Shown one piece after another: positions 5,819-11,893 of a stretch of DNA of 11,893 bases (position 1 is its first letter; every line of letters starts with the position of its first letter). Origin of the DNA: Gammaproteobacteria bacterium (lineage in GTDB: Bacteria > Pseudomonadota > Gammaproteobacteria > Xanthomonadales > Rhodanobacteraceae); the NCBI GenBank assembly GCA_005877675.1, contig VBNZ01000174.1, positions 10,217 to 22,109 on the forward strand, in the 5' to 3' direction. A program made the position numbers and the translations under genes. Below the pieces are notes generated by a model that saw only the letters and a program-made list of their open reading frames with translations, made no database searches and was not told the origin of the DNA.

Positions 5819-7708
5819 TCAGGAACCGGTTTCTTCGGCGAGATACGTATAGCCGGTCAAACCCGCAGCGGCAATGCGCTCGGCATCCGCTGACGCAAGC
5901 TTCGCGGCCGCGATCTTGTCCTGATACGCCGCGCGCAGCGCCTTCAAGTCGTAGCCGACGTAATCGAGCATCAGATCGGTCGTGTCGCCGCGGCGCAGAT
6001 GCGAAAATTCGTAGCTGCCACCGTCGGTGAGACGCACATTGACCGCATCGGTATCGCCGAAAAGATTGTGAATATCGCCCAGAGCTTCTTGATAAGCGCC
6101 GACAAGGAAGATGCCCAGGCGATACGACTCGCCCGCAATCGGTGCATGCAGCGGCAGGCTCACGTCGACGCCCTCGGCATCGACATAGGCATCGATGCGC
6201 CCGTCGGAATCGCAGGTCAGATCGGCGATCACGCCACGCCGCTCGGGCGCGCGATCCAGTCCCGTGATCGGCACGATCGGAAAGATCTGGTCGATCGCCC
6301 ATGAATCCGGGATCGACTCGAAAATAGAGAAATTGACGAAGTACTTGTCGACGAGTTTTTCGTTCAATTCGTCGAGCGCCTGGCGATGCGCGCGCTCGTC
6401 GGGCTTGAGGCGCGTGCGCAATGCGTTGACGATGGCGTAGTACAAGTCATCGAGCCGCGCGCGCTGGCGCAGGCCGAGTGCGCCGAGGGCGAACAACGCG
6501 TGGCCTTCGCTCCAGTGATGCTGCGCCTCGTGATACAGCTCGATCACCGCGCGCTGGCCGATTTCGCCATGGATTTCGCGCAGGCGGCGCAACGCAGCCG
6601 GTTCGTTGTCATCGGAGGGCGGGACGCGACCCTCCGGCGCCCGTTCGATATCGCTGACATTGGTGATCAGCACGGCGTGATGCGCGACCATCGCGCGGCC
6701 GGTTTCGCTGATCACATGCGGCGCCTTCAGATGGTGTTCGGCACAAGCCTCGGCCAGCGGCTCCACGATCGTTGCGGCATACTGGTCCAGACCATAATTG
6801 ATCGAACAGGCCGAACGCGAACGCGTGCCCTCGTAATCGACGCCGAGGCCGCCGCCGACATCGACATAGGCAAGCGGAATTCCCATTTTGCACAATTCCA
6901 CAAAGTAGCGTGTCGCCTCGCGCATGCCATTGGAAATGTCGCGCACATTGGAAATCTGCGAACCCATGAACACGTGCAACAGCTGCAGCGTGTGGGTGAG
7001 TTCGTAGCTTTTGAGCTGATCGACGAGCGTGATCAGCTGGCGCGGCGTGAGGCCGAATTTGGATTTCTCGCCACCCGTGTTCTGCCACTTGCCCGCGCCG
7101 AGGCTGGTCAGGCGCACGCGCACGCCGAACAAGGGTTCGACACCGAGCGCCTTGGCTTCTTCGAGCGCCGGTTTCAACTCCGACGGCTTCTCGATCACGA
7201 TAAACACACGCAGGCCGAGCTTGCGCCCGATCAGCGCAAGGCGCAGGTATTCGCGATCCTTGTAGCCATTGCAGATCACGATGCTGCCGGGGGCGGCGAG
7301 CGCGAGCACGGCCATCAGCTCGGGTTTCGATCCAGCTTCGAGTCCGAAGCCTTCTCCGCCCGCCTTGCTAAGTTCGCCCGCGACGCCTTTCTGCTGATTG
7401 ACCTTGACTGGATACACCGCGCTGTAACCGCCGGCGTAGTCCCACTCGCGCATCGCCTTTGCGAACGCGCCCTGCAGGCGGCTGAGGCGGTGGCGCAGGA
7501 TATCGGCGAAGCGCACGAGCAGCGGCAGGCGCGAGCCCTTCGCGCGCGCCGCTTCGACGATGTCCGGCAGCGCCAAGGCCGGGCCTTCCGCGCCGCGCGG
7601 CCGCACCACGAGCTGGCCCTTGGCGCCGACGTCGAAATAGCCCTCGCCCCAGTGGCCGATCGCATACTGGGCGCGTGCGGCGTCCATGGTCCAGGCGTTG
7701 TCGGTCAT
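5819..7708 (-). CDS. speA: Biosynthetic arginine decarboxylase
   Basis: PLP-dependent fold III decarboxylase converting L-arginine to agmatine and CO2, the first step of the agmatine route to putrescine. The 629-residue length fits the family (about 630-660). The PLP lysine is K102 in YPVKVNQQKGV. Other motifs are GFGLEAGSKPEL (about 121-132), GVRVRLTSLGAGKW, DVGGGLGVDYEG (about 283-294), SETGRAMVAHH (about 334-344), and VIADLTCDSDG with the conserved Cys at C499. The usual LLHFHLGSQ segment reads LLHVFMGSQ (243-251), so the His that stacks on the PLP ring in fold III decarboxylases is Phe. The start ATG at 7706-7708 (MTDNAWTMDAARAQY) aligns with family N-termini; the frame continues upstream into speE, which is not coding. 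It is divergent from speE, with overlapping promoters between them, and heads a probable three-gene operon on the minus strand. No agmatine-processing gene is in the window. Confidence 0.96.
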   Translation of the reverse strand: MTDNAWTMDAARAQYAIGHWGEGYFDVGAKGQLVVRPRGAEGPALALPDIVEAARAKGSRLPLLVRFADILRHRLSRLQGAFAKAMREWDYAGGYSAVYPVKVNQQKGVAGELSKAGGEGFGLEAGSKPELMAVLALAAPGSIVICNGYKDREYLRLALIGRKLGLRVFIVIEKPSELKPALEEAKALGVEPLFGVRVRLTSLGAGKWQNTGGEKSKFGLTPRQLITLVDQLKSYELTHTLQLLHVFMGSQISNVRDISNGMREATRYFVELCKMGIPLAYVDVGGGLGVDYEGTRSRSACSINYGLDQYAATIVEPLAEACAEHHLKAPHVISETGRAMVAHHAVLITNVSDIERAPEGRVPPSDDNEPAALRRLREIHGEIGQRAVIELYHEAQHHWSEGHALFALGALGLRQRARLDDLYYAIVNALRTRLKPDERAHRQALDELNEKLVDKYFVNFSIFESIPDSWAIDQIFPIVPITGLDRAPERRGVIADLTCDSDGRIDAYVDAEGVDVSLPLHAPIAGESYRLGIFLVGAYQEALGDIHNLFGDTDAVNVRLTDGGSYEFSHLRRGDTTDLMLDYVGYDLKALRAAYQDKIAAAKLASADAERIAAAGLTGYTYLAEETGS

Positions 7709-7734
7709 TGTGGCATCCACGCGAGAAGGCGCGT

Positions 7735-7759
7735 ATTGTAAAGGCCTTAAGGCTACAAT
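7735..7759. promoter_or_regulatory. Overlapping divergent speA/speE promoter with symmetrical -10 boxes
   Basis: TACAAT on the plus strand (7754-7759) and TACAAT on the minus strand (7740-7735) are only 13 bases apart, with the palindrome AAGGCCTT (7741-7748) between them. Each -10 lies near the position expected for the other promoter's -35 region, so RNA polymerase probably cannot occupy both at once. Neither promoter has a good -35, which fits weak or activator-dependent promoters. The leaders would be about 20-30 bases. Confidence 0.55.
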
Positions 7760-7792
7760 TCGCCCCCCAAAATCTTTCGAGTTGCGCGCGCC

Positions 7793-8644
7793 ATGACCGA
7801 GCCCACCTGGTTTTCCGAACAACACGACTATTCCGGCTCGTCGATCGGCTTTCGCGTGAGCGCGAAGCTGCATGAAGAAAAAACCCCGTTCCAGTCGATC
7901 GCGATCTACGACACGACCGATTGGGGCAAGCTCATGGTGATCGACGGCTGCATGATGGTCACCACGCGCGACAATTTCTTCTACCACGAAATGATGTCGC
8001 ACCCGGCGCTGTATACGCATGCGAATCCGCAGAAGGTCGTGGTGATCGGCGGCGGCGACTGCGGCACGCTGCGCGAAGTGCTGCGGCACAAATCGGTGAC
8101 GAGTGCGGTCCAGGTCGAGATCGACGAGCGCGTGACGCGCCTTGCCGAAAAATATTTCCCCGAGCTGTGCGAGTCAAATAGCGATCCGCGCGCGCAGCTG
8201 CTGTTTATCGACGGCATCAAATGGATGGCCGAGGCACAGCCCGGGTCGATCGACGTGATCATTATCGATTCGACCGATCCGATCGGCCCGGCCGAAGGCC
8301 TGTTCAATGCCGCGTTCTACGCCTCGTGCCTGAAGGCGCTCAAGCCCGATGGCATCATCGTGCAGCAGTCGGAATCGCCGCTTGCGCATCTGCCGCTGCT
8401 GACCGACATCCGCAATGCGATGACCACCGCCGGTTTCCAATCGCTGCGCACGCTGTGTTTTCCGCAGCCGTGCTATCCGACCGGCTGGTGGAGCGCGACG
8501 CTTGCGCGCAAACGCGGCAGTCTGGACACGTTTCGCGAAGCGGACGCCGCGGCCAAGCCGTTCGCGACGCAGTATTACAATCTCGACATGCATCACGCGG
8601 CGTTGGCGCAGCCGGAGTTTTTGAAGCGCGCATTTGGCGCCTAA
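7793..8644 (+). CDS. speE: Spermidine synthase (polyamine aminopropyltransferase)
   Basis: A cytoplasmic transferase that moves the aminopropyl group of decarboxylated S-adenosylmethionine to putrescine, giving spermidine. The 283 residues match the bacterial family length. An N-terminal beta-domain (MTEPTWFSEQHDY) precedes the YHEMMSHPALYTH segment (about 64-76), the SAM-site motif VVIGGGDCGTLREV (83-96, usually GGGDGG), the ribose-binding acidic residue in VQVEIDE (E110), and the catalytic loop IIDSTDPIGPAEGLF (157-171; D159 and D162). PCYPTGWWS near the C-terminus is also typical. The start ATG at 7793 gives the family N-terminus; the ribosome site is weak. It is divergent from speA, from which it is separated by 84 bases. 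speD, which makes the aminopropyl donor, is not in the window. The Gly-to-Cys change at C90 in the SAM motif is unusual but sits in an otherwise intact site. Confidence 0.95.
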   Translation: MTEPTWFSEQHDYSGSSIGFRVSAKLHEEKTPFQSIAIYDTTDWGKLMVIDGCMMVTTRDNFFYHEMMSHPALYTHANPQKVVVIGGGDCGTLREVLRHKSVTSAVQVEIDERVTRLAEKYFPELCESNSDPRAQLLFIDGIKWMAEAQPGSIDVIIIDSTDPIGPAEGLFNAAFYASCLKALKPDGIIVQQSESPLAHLPLLTDIRNAMTTAGFQSLRTLCFPQPCYPTGWWSATLARKRGSLDTFREADAAAKPFATQYYNLDMHHAALAQPEFLKRAFGA

Positions 8645-8652
8645 ACCATGGC

Positions 8653-8678
8653 ACGAACGGCGGCGCGCAGCCGCTCGT
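8653..8678 (+). terminator. Hairpin downstream of speE, possible terminator
   Basis: ACGA-a-CGGC (8653-8661) pairs with GCCG-c-TCGT (8670-8678) around an 8-base loop, 8 bases after the speE stop. One internal mismatch and no T-run follow, so intrinsic termination is uncertain. Confidence 0.3.
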
Positions 8679-8713
8679 AAGCACGCATTAAGGCGCGAGT
8701 TAAGCGCGCGGAC

Positions 8714-8719
8714 TACACT
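8714..8719 (+). promoter_or_regulatory. Putative -10 element (TACACT) of the secreted-protein gene
   Basis: TACACT lies 29 bases before the ATG at 8749, the same distance as the TAAAAT before argS. No strong -35 is visible. Upstream is the near-duplicate TTAAGGCGCG / TTAAGCGCG (8689-8708). Confidence 0.35.
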
Positions 8720-8748
8720 GCGAAGCCCCGTCATTCGGACTTACGCGC

Positions 8749-9837
8749 ATGCCTCGCGTCCCGCTTTCTGTCCTTCTGCTGAGTTGCGCTCTGGCTTCGA
8801 GCTGGATCGCGTCGGCGCAAGCACCCGCAACGCCTCCACCGCAGGAACAATCCGCGCCCGCGCCGACTGCGGCCGAAGCGCCGGCGCCCGCGTCCGCGCC
8901 AGCGGAGACTACGCCGTCGCCCGTGCCGCCAGCGACGCCAGCGACGCGTACTGATGAGGAGGTCCTGGCCGTTTTCCGTCATGACCTGATCAACTTGCTC
9001 GCGCTCGGCGCGGATGGGCGCGTGCTCGCGGCAGCGGCGCAGATCGCTGCGCCGGATCAAAACGATCCGTCGCGCATGGCGCTGAAGAAAACGCCGGGGC
9101 TGATCAAGCGTGCGCTGCAATTCGCGCCGAACGATCCGTTCGTGCTGTGGATTGCCGCTTCCAATCCGTGCATGACCAAGCCGGGCTGTGCCGATGCCGC
9201 GGCGCTTACGACGCTGCAAAAAGCCGATGCCGACAATGCCGCTGTCTGGCTGCGCACATTTCCCGCCGAGGGCAATCCGGCCAAGGCGCAGGCGATTGTC
9301 GCGCGCATGGCGCAGGCGCCGCGCTACGATGATTACTGGGCGGCCGACGTGGTTGCGCTGTATCACGCGCTCGAGAGCATGCCCGTGCCTGAGCTCATTC
9401 TGCGTCAGGGTATGAGCACACAGGCGGCGCGCGTGAACTTTGCGTCGAGCATGGCAAGCGCGATGCTGCCAGCGGAGCTCAAACAACTCGGCAAGTTCTG
9501 CAGCAGCGTCGATGCGGCCAAGGACGCCGGCGGTGCGGCCGACTGCCTCAATGTCGCGAAAAAACTCGAAACCAGCGGCACCTTCATCTCGCAAAATATC
9601 GGCTTCGCGATCGAAGATCACTACGTTACCGGCACCGACCGCGAAGTGATGGGCGCACGCCAACGCTCGGCCGCGTGGCAGCGCGAAAAATTCCTCGAAA
9701 TTGCCGCACGCTTCAATCGCGAACCCGCCCTGGCCGAGAGCTATATCCGCCTGCTCGGCAGCGAGCAGAACGAACTTGCCGCAGTGCCGGCGCTGCTGCG
9801 CGAACAGAGCATCCACACCGACCCGCCCGGCGGCTGA
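8749..9837 (+). CDS. Secreted helical protein of unknown function
   Basis: A 362-residue exported protein that I cannot assign to a named family. A signal peptide covers residues 1-23 (MPRVPLSVLLLSCALASSWI, likely cleavage after ASA). A Pro/Ala/Thr-rich spacer follows to about residue 66, then an alpha-helical body. Segments such as RALQFAPNDPFVLWIAAS (121-138) and LQKADADNAAVWLRTF (156-171) read like helix pairs of TPR-type solenoids. Uncharacterised secreted proteins with similar ..PDNAAVW.. segments are, to my recollection, common in Xanthomonadaceae. Four cysteines form two close pairs (C141/C147 and C251/C266) and could make disulfides in the periplasm. The start ATG at 8749 puts the signal peptide at the very N-terminus. 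It is probably a single-gene transcript with its own promoter; the two hairpins after it (9863-9900) may end it. Confidence 0.82.
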   Translation: MPRVPLSVLLLSCALASSWIASAQAPATPPPQEQSAPAPTAAEAPAPASAPAETTPSPVPPATPATRTDEEVLAVFRHDLINLLALGADGRVLAAAAQIAAPDQNDPSRMALKKTPGLIKRALQFAPNDPFVLWIAASNPCMTKPGCADAAALTTLQKADADNAAVWLRTFPAEGNPAKAQAIVARMAQAPRYDDYWAADVVALYHALESMPVPELILRQGMSTQAARVNFASSMASAMLPAELKQLGKFCSSVDAAKDAGGAADCLNVAKKLETSGTFISQNIGFAIEDHYVTGTDREVMGARQRSAAWQREKFLEIAARFNREPALAESYIRLLGSEQNELAAVPALLREQSIHTDPPGG

Positions 9838-9862
9838 GGCGAAGGCGCCCGATCCACTCCAG

Positions 9863-9900
9863 GCACCCGCGGTGCAGCACTGATCCCCCGCAAAGGCGGG
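9863..9900. repeat. Two small hairpins, REP-like, before the parA-like gene
   Basis: GCACC-CGC-GGTGC (9863-9875) and CCCGC-AAAG-GCGGG (9887-9900) lie in tandem 25-63 bases after the secreted-protein stop. The second is followed by TATGACGG, which resembles the CCCGC...GCGGGAATGACG type of dispersed palindrome found in many proteobacteria. A related stem occurs at 11220-11239. They may act as terminators or transcript-stabilising structures. Confidence 0.45.
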
Positions 9901-9943
9901 TATGACGGTCCGCGTACGGGGCTTTGCATGGGACGAGCCCGCG

Positions 9944-9949
9944 TATACT
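9944..9949 (+). promoter_or_regulatory. Putative -10 element (TATACT) of the parA-like gene
   Basis: TATACT is close to the sigma70 consensus and lies 41 bases before the ATG. A perfect palindrome, CGCGCC-T-GGCGCG (9961-9973), follows at roughly +5 to +17 of the predicted transcript, just ahead of the GGGGAG ribosome site (9977-9982). It could be an operator or a leader hairpin. Confidence 0.45.
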
Positions 9950-9990
9950 CTTGAGCTTCGCGCGCCTGGCGCGGCTGGGGAGATCGACGG

Positions 9991-10623
9991 ATGTTGAAGA
10001 TCCTGGTGGCCAATTCCAAGGGCGGTTGCGGCAAGTCGACCATCGCAACCAACCTCGCGGCGTACTACGCGCAGGACGGCAAGAACACTGTGCTGGTCGA
10101 TACCGACCGCCAGGGTTCGAGCCAGCACTGGTGCGAGAAGCGCGCGGGCTTTGCACATCCGGTGCTGCCGGTGCCGGGCATCCGCTCGGACTGGCGCGCA
10201 CACGTGCCCAAGGGTACGCAACGCGTCGTGATCGACGCGCCGGCGGCAATCCGCCCGGTCGATGTCGAGGCGTTTCTCGACGATCTCGATGCGCTCTTGA
10301 TCCCGGTGCTGCCCTCGCGCTTCGATCTGGAAGCGAGCGAGCATTTCATCCAGGGCATCGCCCAGCTCGGACGTATCAAACGCGGCAAGGTCGCGGTCGG
10401 TCTCGTCGCCAATCGTCTCAAGCCATGGACCAATGCCTCGCATCAGGCGCTCGATGAAATGAAGGCGCTGCCCTTTCCGATCGTCGCGCAGATCCGCGAC
10501 TCGCAGGGTTATGTGTTGATGAGCGGGCTCGGCAAGAGCATCTTCGATTACTCCTCCGAGGCGATCCGTTCGCATCAGGAGGATTGGGAGAAGATGTTGC
10601 GCTGGTTGAAGAAGCTCGATTAG
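9991..10623 (+). CDS. Orphan ParA/MinD-type P-loop ATPase
   Basis: A 210-residue cytoplasmic ATPase of the ParA/MinD (SIMIBI) class. The deviant Walker A motif is KGGCGKST at residues 10-17, with signature lysine K10 and P-loop lysine K15. Walker A' is VDTDRQGSS (D37, D39) and Walker B is VVIDAPA (D82). Family members form ATP-dependent dimers that bind DNA or membrane and position a cargo. The protein lacks the N-terminal DNA-binding extension of plasmid ParA and has no parB-like partner nearby, so it resembles small stand-alone ParAs that place protein clusters or other cargo rather than the chromosomal Soj. The start ATG at 9991 is well supported by GGGGAG eight bases upstream, and a TATACT -10 box precedes it. 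The next gene (sixA-like) begins 98 bases later and may be separate. The cargo cannot be predicted from the sequence. Confidence 0.88.
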   Translation: MLKILVANSKGGCGKSTIATNLAAYYAQDGKNTVLVDTDRQGSSQHWCEKRAGFAHPVLPVPGIRSDWRAHVPKGTQRVVIDAPAAIRPVDVEAFLDDLDALLIPVLPSRFDLEASEHFIQGIAQLGRIKRGKVAVGLVANRLKPWTNASHQALDEMKALPFPIVAQIRDSQGYVLMSGLGKSIFDYSSEAIRSHQEDWEKMLRWLKKLD

Positions 10624-10721
10624 CACGCGGTGCGTAATGCTTCGACTTCGCGCGCAGCACGCGCTACGCTCAACGCGAATGGTGGCCCAACGCCCCGAAC
10701 TGTCCAGCGCAGGAGTAGATG

Positions 10722-11189
10722 ATGACGAAAGCCTTGATTCTCTTGCGCCACGCACATGCTGAACCTGCAAAGTCCGGCCAGGACGACCTGGAACGTGCGC
10801 TGTCCGCGCGAGGCGTGGCCGAAGCCGAAGGCGCCGGCACGTGGCTCAAGTCGCACCCGACCTTGCCCGCGCGCATACTCTGCTCGCCCTCGCGGCGCAC
10901 GCGCGAGACCTTGCAGCACGCACTCGGTCAGGTCGAGGCGACGCTGGAGCCGCGCATCTACGAAGCGACCGCGGGCGAACTCGTCGCACTGATCGATGAG
11001 TACAGCGATGTCGAGCATCTGCTGCTGGTCGGCCACAATCCGGGGTTTGAAACGCTGGCTGCGCTGCTCACGACCGGGCAGTCGGGTGATTTTCGCGGCA
11101 TCCCACCCGGCGGCGTCGTGTGGATCGACCTCGACGACGGGGCAGTCGAGCCGGGCGCCGGCAAGCTGAAGGCGTTCTGGGCTCCGTAA
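10722..11189 (+). CDS. sixA: SixA-type phosphohistidine phosphatase (histidine phosphatase superfamily)
   Basis: A 155-residue cytoplasmic member of the RHG branch of the histidine phosphatase superfamily. The nucleophilic His is H10 in LLRHAHAE, preceded by R9. The SPSRRTRET segment (55-63) supplies a further phosphate-binding Arg, E81 or E86 could be the acid, and the second catalytic His is H105 in LLVGHNPGFE. The short length and the VGHNPG motif fit SixA, which in E. coli removes phosphate from phosphohistidine proteins, including the nitrogen phosphotransferase system protein NPr. The target here is unknown, and no phosphotransferase genes are in the window. ATG occurs at both 10719 and 10722. 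AGGAG at 10711-10715 is 3 bases from the first and 6 from the second, so 10722 is preferred. It may be transcribed with the YceI-like gene 79 bases downstream, although a hairpin lies between. Confidence 0.87.
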   Translation: MTKALILLRHAHAEPAKSGQDDLERALSARGVAEAEGAGTWLKSHPTLPARILCSPSRRTRETLQHALGQVEATLEPRIYEATAGELVALIDEYSDVEHLLLVGHNPGFETLAALLTTGQSGDFRGIPPGGVVWIDLDDGAVEPGAGKLKAFWAP

Positions 11190-11219
11190 GCTGCGTTGCG
11201 TTACGTTGGCGCGCACGCC

Positions 11220-11239
11220 ATCCCGCGCCAACGCGGGAT
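11220..11239. repeat. Perfect 8-bp stem-loop, REP-like
   Basis: ATCCCGCG (11220-11227) pairs perfectly with CGCGGGAT (11232-11239) around CCAA. It shares the CCCGC...GCGGG core with the stem at 9887-9900. There is no T-run, so attenuation or a dispersed palindrome is as likely as an intrinsic terminator. It sits 30 bases before the YceI-like start codon. Confidence 0.5.
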
Positions 11240-11268
11240 ATACGCATAGAGTTGCCGCAGAATTCCTG

Positions 11269-11853
11269 ATGCCTCGCACGCCCTACTGCATCGTCCTGTT
11301 GCTCGCCCTCGCATGCGCGCTTGCGCATGCGGACGCCTCGCGCGTGCAGACGCTTGCGCTCGACAGCACGCGCTCGCGCGTCGACTTCGAAGTGAAGGTG
11401 CTGTGGCTGGTCGGCGTGCACGGCCGCTTCGGCCACGTCGAAGGCGCGATCGCGATCGACCATTTCCGCAACAGCGCGACGGTCGATGCGACGATCGACA
11501 CGAACATGGTATCGATGCGCACCCACGGCCACGAGGATTGGGTGAAGTCGGAGGAATTTTTCGATGCTCGGCACTATCCGCACATCCACTTTGTTTCGGA
11601 AGCGATTCCGCTGCGCCGCCTGCAGTCGGGCGGCGAGATCGAGGGCCTGCTGACACTGCGCGGCGTCACCAAGAAGGTACAGCTCGAACTGGCCGAGCCA
11701 ACCTGCCCCGCAGCGAGTGGCAATGATTGCCCGGTCGAAGCAATCGGCACGATCCGCCGCGGCGATTTCGGCATGCGTTCGCGCCATGGCACCTTATCGG
11801 ACAAGGTCGAGCTGAGCTTTGCGATCTACACCGCCATAGAACAGGCAAGATGA
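11269..11853 (+). CDS. Secreted YceI-family lipocalin-like protein
   Basis: A 194-residue periplasmic protein. The signal peptide is residues 1-21 (MPRTPYCIVLLLALACALAH, likely cleavage after AHA). The YceI beta-barrel follows: LDSTRSRVDFEVKVLWLVGV (31-50), FGHVEGAIAID, VDATIDTNMVSMRT (72-85), WVKSEEFFDARHYPHIHF (91-108), GEIEGLLTLRGVTKKVQLEL (122-141) and the closing FGMRSRHGTLSDKVELSFAI (167-186). YceI proteins bind isoprenoid-type lipids such as polyprenols or ubiquinone in an eight-stranded barrel; the ligand here is not known. C146 and C154 lie eight residues apart in a loop before the last strands and could form a disulfide. The ATG at 11269 is preferred over an upstream TTG at 11206 because the signal peptide begins there, although no clear ribosome site is seen. 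The stop overlaps a possible downstream ATG (ATGA). Confidence 0.9.
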   Translation: MPRTPYCIVLLLALACALAHADASRVQTLALDSTRSRVDFEVKVLWLVGVHGRFGHVEGAIAIDHFRNSATVDATIDTNMVSMRTHGHEDWVKSEEFFDARHYPHIHFVSEAIPLRRLQSGGEIEGLLTLRGVTKKVQLELAEPTCPAASGNDCPVEAIGTIRRGDFGMRSRHGTLSDKVELSFAIYTAIEQAR

Positions 11854-11893
11854 GCGCGCAGGCGCGGTGCGGTTGGCGTTGCACCATGCTGCT
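11850..11893 (+). CDS. Possible start of a downstream gene (3' partial)
   Basis: An ATG at 11850-11852 overlaps the stop of the YceI-like gene as ATGA, and the frame (MSAQARCGWRCTMLL) stays open to the window edge. The ATGA overlap suggests translational coupling, but only 14 full codons are visible. An ATG at 11886 in the same frame could be the real start. No function can be given. Confidence 0.3.
   Translation, partial: MSAQARCGWRCTML

Noticed and set aside
6386..7741. A 451-codon open frame on the plus strand
   Set aside because: It is fully antisense to speA, whose motifs are unambiguous, and its composition is that of a shadow frame.
7709..8089. Upstream extension of the speA frame
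   Set aside because: The extension runs antisense through the speE N-terminus and the promoter region. The ATG at 7708 matches the family N-terminus and length.
8731..10770. A 679-codon open frame on the minus strand
   Set aside because: It lies antisense to the secreted-protein, ParA-like and sixA genes and crosses their intergenic gaps. It has no recognisable motif and an Arg/His-rich composition typical of reverse-strand shadows in GC-rich DNA.

Overview
The window looks like a chromosomal segment from a GC-rich gammaproteobacterium of the Lysobacterales (Xanthomonadales), possibly near Rhodanobacteraceae. The evidence is the close resemblance of ArgS, SpeA and SpeE to Xanthomonas-type proteins as I recall them, and the gene neighbourhood: argS followed by a SPOR-domain gene, then a divergent speA/speE pair. 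No phage, transposase, CRISPR, tRNA or rRNA gene is visible, and most of the window is ordinary core chromosome.

Layout. (1) Positions 3-989 (+) hold the 3' part of an HD-fold phosphohydrolase. Its metal-ligand spacing closely resembles eukaryote-type class I cyclic-nucleotide phosphodiesterases. (2) Positions 990-1666 are a gene-free region with an AT-rich island, two perfect DnaA-box consensus sequences and a 13-bp near-perfect inverted repeat. (3) Positions 1667-3982 (+) hold argS, broken by an apparent one-base deletion near position 3049, then a membrane-anchored SPOR-domain protein. (4) Positions 3987-4207 hold a nested inverted-repeat element between convergent genes; its right end supplies the stop codon of the neighbouring gene. 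(5) Positions 4195-7708 (-) form a probable operon: speA (arginine decarboxylase), an unknown membrane-anchored protein, and a 3-hydroxyisobutyrate-dehydrogenase-like oxidoreductase. (6) speE (spermidine synthase) diverges from speA across overlapping, symmetrical -10 boxes. (7) Positions 8749-11853 (+) hold a secreted protein of unknown function, an orphan ParA-type ATPase, a SixA-type phosphohistidine phosphatase and a secreted YceI-like protein. A possible further gene starts at the right edge.

How the genes fit together. SpeA makes agmatine from arginine, and SpeE makes spermidine from putrescine and decarboxylated SAM. The agmatine-to-putrescine enzymes and SpeD are not in the window. 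ArgS consumes the same amino acid as SpeA, but nothing in the sequence links them by regulation. The remaining genes look like independent housekeeping or envelope functions.

I do not see a clear new multi-gene system. The best leads are the PDE-like HD protein, the argS frameshift with its TGATG stop/start overlap, the DnaA-box/AT-rich intergenic region, the nested repeat at 3987-4207, and a substituted PLP-stacking histidine in SpeA.
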